Assembly: GCA_035687895.1 (NCBI GenBank)
Contig: DASRUE010000053.1
Coordinates: 1 to 6,074 of the forward strand
Source of the DNA: JAERML01 sp035687895
GTDB lineage: Bacteria; Bacteroidota; Ignavibacteria; UBA10030; UBA6906
Reading direction: 5' to 3'
DNA length: 6,074 nucleotides
Position numbers and translations under genes: made by a program. Shown in pieces: positions 1-4,976 of the stretch; the first letter of the stretch is position 1; each line of letters opens with the position of its first letter. Under the pieces are notes generated by a model. The model was not told where the DNA came from. It ran no database searches and saw only the letters and a program-made list of their open reading frames with translations.

Positions 1-59
1 ATGTGCCCATCGCGTGGACCTTTATTTTGTGGAGTGCCGTATGGCTCAGGCACAGCATT

Positions 60-989
60 TCACTGCTCCCAGAGTGGATTATGCAGGTACCGTTCGCCGC
101 TGTCGGCGAACACCGTGACGATCACACCTTCACGCACAGTCTCCGCTACCTTTAGCACGGCAACCATCGCAGCGGCAGACGAGGCACCAACGAGAAGCCC
201 CTCGTCGCGCGCAAGGCGCCTCATCATTGCGTAGGCATCGTCCGTTGACACCATGATGTGTTCATCGGCAAGCGCCGCATCATAAATGCCGGGTACGCGC
301 GCTGAGGCAAGATGCTTCAAACCTTCAAGCCCGTGCAGCGGCATATCAGGTTGAACGGCAATGCATGTGATGGCCGCCTTGAGCTCCTTGAGACGCCGTG
401 CTGTCCCGACAAATGTTCCGGTGGTTCCAAGTCCGCTGATGAAATGCGTCACACATCCACGCGTCTGCTCGAGGATCTCGACGGCTGTTGTTGTGTAGTG
501 TGCGTGCCAGTTCGCCGGGTTGTTATACTGGTCAGCGTGGAAATACAGGTCCGGATTCTGTTCCACCTTCGCTTGGACGTAACGTTGCGCGCCGTCCGTA
601 CCCTCAAGCGGGCCGGTATAGCTGATGTCGGCTCCATAGGCTGAAAGTATGCGTTTGCGCTCAACACTCGCGTTTTCGGGAACCGCTAGATGGACGCGAT
701 ACCCTAACACCGCCCCTATCATTGCGTAGGCAATTCCTGTGTTACCGCTGGTTGCATCGATAAGGATTTTATCCCGGGTCAGTTTCCCTGAACGTTCACC
801 CTCAAGGATTATGTTCAAAGCGGCGCGGTCCTTCACGGATCCTCCCGGGTTGTACCATTCCGCTTTGGCATACATCTCAACATGCGGGTGCTTATTGCCA
901 ACGCGCTCCAGTTTCAGCAGCGGGGTGTTGCCAATATGGGCAAGAAGCCGGCTCTCCTTGAAGGAGGGTTTCTCAGTCACACTACTCAT
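60..989 (-). CDS. cysM: CysM-like cysteine synthase (PLP-dependent O-acetylserine sulfhydrylase family)
   Basis: A 309-residue, cytosolic fold-type II PLP enzyme. The family makes L-cysteine from O-acetylserine (or O-phosphoserine in some members) and a sulfur donor. Visible motifs: IGNTPLL at 19-25; NPGGSVKDRAAL at 47-58, with K53 as the PLP Schiff-base lysine; SGNTG at 81-85 (substrate loop); GTTGT at 188-192 (PLP phosphate cup); HGLEGLKHL at 219-227; GASSAA at 268-273, with Ser next to the pyridine nitrogen; and the terminal SGERYL at 297-302. The length is normal for CysM/CysK (about 300). NPGGSVKDRAAL is closer to CysM than to CysK, but sequence alone does not fix the sulfur donor or acceptor. 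The start is the ATG at 989; an in-frame TTG at 1001 would add four residues and looks less likely. Neither start has a clear Shine-Dalgarno site. No partner gene (serine acetyltransferase, sulfur carrier) is visible. The gene is divergent from the STAS-like gene, and its leader contains the 1057-1087 hairpin. The family call is firm; the cysM versus cysK symbol is less so. Confidence 0.93.
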   Translation of the reverse strand: MSSVTEKPSFKESRLLAHIGNTPLLKLERVGNKHPHVEMYAKAEWYNPGGSVKDRAALNIILEGERSGKLTRDKILIDATSGNTGIAYAMIGAVLGYRVHLAVPENASVERKRILSAYGADISYTGPLEGTDGAQRYVQAKVEQNPDLYFHADQYNNPANWHAHYTTTAVEILEQTRGCVTHFISGLGTTGTFVGTARRLKELKAAITCIAVQPDMPLHGLEGLKHLASARVPGIYDAALADEHIMVSTDDAYAMMRRLARDEGLLVGASSAAAMVAVLKVAETVREGVIVTVFADSGERYLHNPLWEQ

Positions 990-1056
990 TGAAGCAATCA
1001 AAGAACGAAGAAACGAGTCAAAAGACCGAACATGAGTTGGAGCAAGAATGAAGGGC

Positions 1057-1087
1057 GCTGTTGATGAACGACGCGTTCAGCAACAGC
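1057..1087. repeat. Near-perfect inverted repeat / hairpin in the cysteine synthase leader
   Basis: The arms GCTGTTGATGAACG (1057-1070) and CGTTCAGCAACAGC (1074-1087) are complementary at 13 of 14 positions around the 3-nt centre ACG. The single mismatch pairs A1064 with C1080. The element lies 68 bp upstream of the cysteine synthase ATG. It could be a dyad operator for a regulator or an RNA hairpin in the minus-strand leader. The absence of a following T run on either strand argues against an intrinsic terminator. Its function is not known. Confidence 0.6.
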
Positions 1088-1188
1088 AACGACAGATGCA
1101 GCGGAGGCAGAAACCCGCCCAATGGGGGGCTTCACAACGAAGAGGTATGTGTTGAAACGATGTCATGGTAAGCGCAAGTCTTTACTAC

Positions 1189-1197
1189 TGCTATTAT
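1189..1197 (+). promoter_or_regulatory. Possible extended -10 promoter element
   Basis: TGCTATTAT matches the sigma-70 extended -10 pattern TGnTATAAT with one mismatch. No good -35 box lies at the usual spacing. If it is real, transcription would start near 1204 and the 1227-1321 and 1354-1383 structures would lie in the leader of the 1491-1892 gene. This is weak, single-motif evidence, and the host may use a different promoter consensus. Confidence 0.2.
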
Positions 1198-1226
1198 GTG
1201 TAACACGCGAAAGGGCTGTTTCGTTC

Positions 1227-1321
1227 ATGTGAGAAGGTTGGTGGGTCGACACACCAGTCAAACACACAGCTGAGCTGCAGTTGTGACGTCGTTCCAATCT
1301 CTCCACCAAAAGTTCTCACAT
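1227..1321. repeat. Nested inverted repeat; possible structured leader RNA or small mobile-element remnant
   Basis: The outer stem pairs ATGTGAGAA (1227-1235) with TTCTCACAT (1313-1321), nine perfect pairs. After a 2x3 internal loop, TTGGTGG (1238-1244) pairs with CCACCAA (1303-1309), seven perfect pairs. Inside, CGAC (1247-1250) can pair with GTCG (1288-1291), and CACAGCTG (1265-1272) with CAGTTGTG (1278-1285), including one G-T wobble, around a 5-nt loop. Sixteen outer pairs in register across about 95 nt are unlikely by chance in a 501-bp gap. Fold and function are inferred; I do not recognise a known riboswitch class. Confidence 0.45.
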
Positions 1322-1353
1322 CGAGGTATTGCTATTTGGGTTTCCATTCACGA

Positions 1354-1383
1354 ATTTTCGGTTGGGCGCTGCCCCTGGAAAAT
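1354..1383. repeat. Short hairpin upstream of the STAS-like gene
   Basis: ATTTTC (1354-1359) pairs with GAAAAT (1378-1383), and inside it GGGC (1364-1367) pairs with GCCC (1371-1374) around the loop GCT. A 4x3 internal loop separates the two stems. It lies 107 bp before the ATG at 1491. There is no T tract, so it is not a typical terminator. It may be part of a structured leader with the 1227-1321 element, but a stem this short could also be chance. Confidence 0.3.
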
Positions 1384-1490
1384 GCGGAAAGGGTGACATC
1401 TTGTTCCTCCTTCAATCGTGAGTGCTTCACTCTCTACATCAGCCAATCAGACTCCTACTTCTTCTCCATTCGAGACCTTGAAACAAAAGA

Positions 1491-1892
1491 ATGATCGACC
1501 TATCCTTCGACCCAGACGCTGATGCCGTGATCTTCCAAATCACCGGTCAGGGGGATCTGCAGGAGTACCGGGACGCGATTGCGAAGCTACTCACACAGCC
1601 CTACTTCCATATGAATCTTAATACAATATGGGATCTACGGGAGGGGGTGGCGAGCGACCGGACGGTGGAGGATCTGCGCCTGGCCGCTTCGTTGAGCAAG
1701 CGATCCGCTCATCTGCGTGGCACCAGCTGGAAAACAGCAATCGTCGTCGCAGGCGATCTCGGATTTGGCCTTGCAAGGATGTTCGAGGTGTTTGCAGACG
1801 GCGCTCCGTACGTGCTTGGTATTTTCAGGACGATGGAAGAGGCGTGCGTGTGGATCAAGAGTCCTCTTGAGGAGAAATCGAAAAAGGGATAA
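1491..1892 (+). CDS. Stand-alone STAS/SEC14-like (SpoIIAA-like) domain protein
   Basis: A 133-residue soluble protein with no signal peptide or membrane segment. The predicted order of elements fits a STAS/SEC14-like alpha-beta fold: a beta pair at 4-17, helix 22-35, beta strand NTIWDLRE (44-51), helix 58-73, strand KTAIVVAG (81-88), the DLGFGLARMFE helix (89-99), strand near 107-112 and a final helix TMEEACVWI. The WDLR and DLGFGLARM segments resemble those I recall in SpoIIAA-like/STAS-SEC14 proteins, which usually lack a defined biochemical role. No obvious phosphorylatable Ser/Thr of the classical anti-sigma-factor-antagonist type follows the central strand (the stretch reads WDLREGVASDR), so an anti-sigma partner-switch role is not supported. 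No anti-sigma kinase is nearby. The start is the ATG at 1491 without a clear Shine-Dalgarno site; the lysine-rich tail SKKG is probably disordered. It is separated from the next gene by 196 bp and need not be co-transcribed. Confidence 0.7.
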   Translation: MIDLSFDPDADAVIFQITGQGDLQEYRDAIAKLLTQPYFHMNLNTIWDLREGVASDRTVEDLRLAASLSKRSAHLRGTSWKTAIVVAGDLGFGLARMFEVFADGAPYVLGIFRTMEEACVWIKSPLEEKSKKG

Positions 1893-2088
1893 GGTAATGG
1901 CGGAAGCTCTGTCCGGCATGTTCCATTCTTTCCGTCCCGCGAGGTCAGAACATCGGAGCAGCGAGTCCGCAGACGCGGCGCTGGCCGTTGTTCAGACTGC
2001 TTGCAGATAAGCCCGCCAAATTCGTATATTGACCTGCGTTCTTTTCTTATCCGACCAACCAAACACCGGCAGCATTCCTTCGGAACGT

Positions 2089-3699
2089 ATGCGGCACTGT
2101 CTCTTCTACATTCTTGTTCTTTCCGTTGCCGCAGGGCTCACGAGCTGCAGCATCATATCGTTTTCCCTCGACCAACCCGTTCAAGGAAGTATTGGCAAGA
2201 CCACAGTTGTGCCTGAGGCGATCCCATTGCCGGACTCAGCCCTCGTCATTCCCGGCCCTGAATACGAGGCTGGCTGGCTTCACAACGTGTTCTTCGGCAA
2301 GCACTACCGTGACCTCTGGACGACCCCCATTCGCGTTCCCGTTCTTGATCTCGCAACATTCGCCGGTGGTCTCACACCCATCGAGGAGGGGGGTGGATTT
2401 CAAACCAAATCGCTCCGGTTGAAGGGCAACGACGGCAGGCTCTACGCATTCCGCTCGGTGAACAAAGACCCAAAAAAAGTGCTGCCGGCGGAGCTCCAGG
2501 TTACATTTGCGGCGGATGTGTTCCAGGACCAAATCAGTTCAGCCCATCCGGCGTCTGCCGTTGTTGTTGATGAACTTGCCAACGCGCTCGGCGTGCTTCA
2601 CGCACACCCGGCACTCGTCCTCCTTCCGGACAACGATCGGCTGGGAGAATTTCGTGCAACATTCGCGGGGATTCTGGGGATGATTGAAGAGCATCCGTCC
2701 GCCGGTGATGAAGACGAGGTGCCGTTTGCCGGAGCGGAGAAAATTGTCAAGACGTTGAAGCTTTTTGAGGCGCTGGAAAAGGATAGTGAGAGCAGGGTGA
2801 ATTCGCGAGCCTTCCTGACAGCACGATTGTTAGACGTGTTGGTGGGGGACTGGGACAGGCATATCGACCAGTGGCGGTGGGCGCGGCTCACTGAAAATGG
2901 ACGCGACGTATACTATCCTATCCCTCGTGATCGTGACCAGGCATTCGCGCGGTTTGACGGGCTTTTCCCCTGGATCGCGGCAATGGGCGTTACGCAATTC
3001 GAAAGCTTCTACGAGAACTTCAACAACCTCTACAGCTTGACATTCTCCGGCAGGTTCCTCGACCGCAGGCTGCTTGCTGACTTGAACAAGCCCGCATGGG
3101 ACAGTGTTACCGCCTTCGTCATCGGTCGTCTGACGGACGAGGTGATTGATCGGGCTGTCAGGCGCCTGCCCCCCTCATACTACGAAAAGAACGGAACATG
3201 GCTTGCTGCTGCGCTCAAGTCACGGAGAAACCAATTGGCCGCGGCCTCGGAGACTTTCTATTCTCAGCTTGCGGGGTTTGTCGATATCCACTTCAGTGAC
3301 AAACAGGAATTGGTCGAGATCAGAAGGCTGCCAGAGGAACGCGTAGATGTAACAGCATACCGGCGTCCAAGAGAGACGGGCGAACCAAAGGGTACACCGG
3401 TGTACCACCGCGTGTTTGACAGATGTGACACCAGGGAACTCCGACTCTATCTACACGGTGGTGATGACAGAGCCGTGATAACGGGAGATGTGGATGCGAG
3501 CATCACGGTTCGCGTCGTGGGAGGAAAGGGGGACGATGAACTGGTCGATGAATCCGTCGTTCACGGAATGTTGTGGGGGATCATCCCGTTTATCTCCCAG
3601 GCGGACTTGAAGACATACTTCCATGACAGCGCAGGCGAGAATCGATTTACAAGCGGACCCGGGACATCAGTAGACAAACGGAAATCTCATCAGGAGTAA
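2089..3699 (+). CDS. Predicted outer-membrane lipoprotein with an atypical kinase-like (HipA/Fam20/CotH-like) signature
   Basis: A 536-residue exported protein, first gene of a three-gene operon. Starting at the ATG at 2089 gives a lipoprotein signal peptide with a hydrophobic core at about 5-16 and lipobox LTSC (17-20), Cys20 being the lipidated residue. The next residue is Ser, not Asp, which suggests outer-membrane sorting. A TTG at 2029 would add 20 polar residues and spoil the signal, so I reject it. A glycine-rich segment (GGGFQTKSLRL, 101-111) is followed by YAFRSVNKDP (119-128), which could be the nucleotide-binding lobe. GDWDRHIDQW (253-262) and PRDRDQAF (279-286) resemble the catalytic loop and metal-binding site of HipA/Fam20-type kinases: D256 would be the catalytic Asp and D281 or D283 the metal ligand. 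Near the C-terminus GGKGDDELV (478-486) fits the RTX calcium-binding nonapeptide. Kinase activity is inference from short motifs; the protein could be a pseudokinase or bind something other than ATP. No good Shine-Dalgarno site precedes the start. Confidence 0.8.
   Translation: MRHCLFYILVLSVAAGLTSCSIISFSLDQPVQGSIGKTTVVPEAIPLPDSALVIPGPEYEAGWLHNVFFGKHYRDLWTTPIRVPVLDLATFAGGLTPIEEGGGFQTKSLRLKGNDGRLYAFRSVNKDPKKVLPAELQVTFAADVFQDQISSAHPASAVVVDELANALGVLHAHPALVLLPDNDRLGEFRATFAGILGMIEEHPSAGDEDEVPFAGAEKIVKTLKLFEALEKDSESRVNSRAFLTARLLDVLVGDWDRHIDQWRWARLTENGRDVYYPIPRDRDQAFARFDGLFPWIAAMGVTQFESFYENFNNLYSLTFSGRFLDRRLLADLNKPAWDSVTAFVIGRLTDEVIDRAVRRLPPSYYEKNGTWLAAALKSRRNQLAAASETFYSQLAGFVDIHFSDKQELVEIRRLPEERVDVTAYRRPRETGEPKGTPVYHRVFDRCDTRELRLYLHGGDDRAVITGDVDASITVRVVGGKGDDELVDESVVHGMLWGIIPFISQADLKTYFHDSAGENRFTSGPGTSVDKRKSHQE
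3692..3696 (+). promoter_or_regulatory. Shine-Dalgarno site AGGAG for the phosphatase gene
   Basis: AGGAG sits inside the last codons of the upstream lipoprotein gene, 10 nt before the ATG at 3707. It supports that start and suggests translational coupling across the 7-bp spacer. Confidence 0.55.
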
Positions 3700-3706
3700 G
3701 ACAAGC

Positions 3707-4969
3707 ATGAATGGTACCCACACTTGCCGATGGCAACAGATTCATATACTCACTTTCTTTACATTGTTGTTTCTTTCCGGATGTGCCAACGAACCTTCAT
3801 CGCGTGGAGTATCGGATAGTGCGGAAGTTCGCCCGCTGACAGTACTGGTGCTGGGTGATGCCGGCGAGACGGGGAGCGCGTTGCGCGCTTGCGCCAGCTA
3901 CGTGACAGACATGCACACCGGCAGGCACGACGGGGGGAAGTTTGATGCGATGATCTTTCTTGGCGACAACTTCTACAACATCGGATTGAACGGCCCCGTG
4001 TCGGATGTGTCGGGAAAAGTCAAAGACGTGCTCGGAAGGTTCAATGTGCCCATGACCGACCTGGGCAGAGCCAATGTTCATGCCATTGCCGGGAACCACG
4101 ACTACTATGCACGGAATCTACTGGAAGCTTCACTCTTGTTCGGACTGATCAGCTTTGAGGATGGTCCCATCGGTCTTACCGAAAAAGGGAACCAACGAGC
4201 CGCGGCGTTACCGGAGTGGACGTACTACTATCGTATGCCGGCGCAGACGACCTATCCGCTCACACCCGGAGCCTCCGACAGCGCGCAGTTCATCTTCTTC
4301 GATTCGGCGCTGCCGTTGCGGACAGACCCTGCCACATGGCGCCCCGCACTCGACAGTCTCTCGAGACTCCTTGCGGCAAGCAAGCGCCGTCCGGGAATCC
4401 TCTGGCGCATCCTCTGTGCGCACCATCCCATCTACACCGTGGGTGAGCACGGGGGCTTCACGGTCTGGAACGACGAGACAAATACAGTGGAGTATCTTAC
4501 CCAGTGCGATAAAGACTCCAATGCGATGGGGTATATCAAGAACATGCTCGACCCGGGAGACCTCTGCACCGAGAAATACCAACAGTATCTCGACTCACTT
4601 CGTGCGGTCGTCCATGCCAGCGGCGTGCGCATTCAGGTCTCGCTTGCCGGACACGATCACAGCCTGCAGCTCCTGAACTATCCGGACCGTGATACACAGG
4701 TCAACGGCTGGCCGAAGGTGCACATCGTTTCCGGCGCGGCGTCCAAGCCTTCCCGCGTTAAGCTTCCCATTCCACCCCAGGAATTCACATCGGCCGATAC
4801 CGACCCGAAGAAAGAAGGGGAGTCGGTGCCGGGATTCGTGCAACTCCGGTTCGAGGGTGGCAGGCTCCGCGTCGCGTTCTTCAATGCAAGGTCCGGCGAT
4901 TGGCTCGAGATGGGTGGTAGTAGGAAAGAATTCTGGCTCGACGCGTCAGGGACTCTCCTCAGTCAATAG
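3707..4969 (+). CDS. Purple-acid-phosphatase-like metallophosphatase, predicted lipoprotein
   Basis: A 420-residue exported metallophosphoesterase, second gene of the operon. The N-terminus has a hydrophobic core (14-23) and lipobox LSGC (23-26), so Cys26 should be lipidated; Ala at the next position favours the outer membrane. All five purple acid phosphatase motifs are present: GDAG (50-53), GDNFY (86-90), GNHD (129-132), AHHP (238-241) and GHDH (315-318). The predicted dinuclear metal ligands are D51, D87, Y90, N130, H239, H316 and H318, matching mammalian ACP5/uteroferrin in type and order; Y90 would be the iron-binding tyrosine. The family hydrolyses phosphate monoesters, including phosphoprotein substrates for ACP5. 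The segment between H239 and H316 is about 40 residues longer than in mammalian enzymes and contains C267 and C287, a possible disulfide in an active-site cap. Seven bases separate it from the gene on each side. The fold and metal site are secure; the physiological substrate is unknown, and dephosphorylating a product of the upstream kinase-like protein is only a hypothesis. Confidence 0.9.
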   Translation: MNGTHTCRWQQIHILTFFTLLFLSGCANEPSSRGVSDSAEVRPLTVLVLGDAGETGSALRACASYVTDMHTGRHDGGKFDAMIFLGDNFYNIGLNGPVSDVSGKVKDVLGRFNVPMTDLGRANVHAIAGNHDYYARNLLEASLLFGLISFEDGPIGLTEKGNQRAAALPEWTYYYRMPAQTTYPLTPGASDSAQFIFFDSALPLRTDPATWRPALDSLSRLLAASKRRPGILWRILCAHHPIYTVGEHGGFTVWNDETNTVEYLTQCDKDSNAMGYIKNMLDPGDLCTEKYQQYLDSLRAVVHASGVRIQVSLAGHDHSLQLLNYPDRDTQVNGWPKVHIVSGAASKPSRVKLPIPPQEFTSADTDPKKEGESVPGFVQLRFEGGRLRVAFFNARSGDWLEMGGSRKEFWLDASGTLLSQ

Positions 4970-4976
4970 GATACCG

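Larger units (their letters stand above)
990..1490. other. Divergent intergenic region without a convincing gene
   Basis: This 501-bp gap separates the minus-strand cysteine synthase from the plus-strand STAS-like gene, so it should hold promoters for both. I see no tRNA, no rRNA fragment and no long reading frame. It contains three inverted repeats, annotated separately (1057-1087, 1227-1321, 1354-1383), and a weaker 5-bp hairpin at 1420-1432 (GAGTG / CACTC). A 35-codon frame at 1048-1155 is treated as unlikely to be a gene. No run of T follows any of the hairpins, so none is a classical intrinsic terminator. Confidence 0.6.

Noticed and set aside
1..10. Possible minus-strand start codon (ATG at 10-8) of a further gene downstream of the cysteine synthase gene
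   Set aside because: Only three codons lie in the window. An AAGG upstream is suggestive but cannot support a gene call.
34..53. GTGCC / GGCAC inverted repeat just after the cysteine synthase stop codon
   Set aside because: Only five pairs with a 10-nt loop and no T tract on the minus strand, so it is too weak for a terminator.
990..1001. TTG start at 1001 adding four residues to the cysteine synthase
   Set aside because: The ATG at 989 gives a full-length family member, and no ribosome-binding site favours the TTG.
1240..1255. Near-palindrome GGTGGGTCGACACACC as a separate operator
   Set aside because: It overlaps the larger 1227-1321 structure, which explains part of it. The short dyad alone, with mismatches, is not strong enough for a separate call.
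1913..1956. Imperfect inverted repeat (CCG-gc-ATGTTC / GAACAT-CGG)
   Set aside because: A 6-bp core with a 24-nt loop is expected by chance in a gap of this size, and no T run follows, so it is not called a terminator.
1897..2010. 37-codon frame just after the STAS-like gene
   Set aside because: No ribosome-binding site or recognisable motif; its Arg/Ser/Ala-rich translation looks like chance in a GC-rich gap.
2029..2088. TTG start that would extend the kinase-like lipoprotein by 20 residues
   Set aside because: The extension puts polar residues in front of the signal peptide, whereas the ATG at 2089 places the lipobox at residues 17-20, the normal position. No Shine-Dalgarno site supports the TTG.
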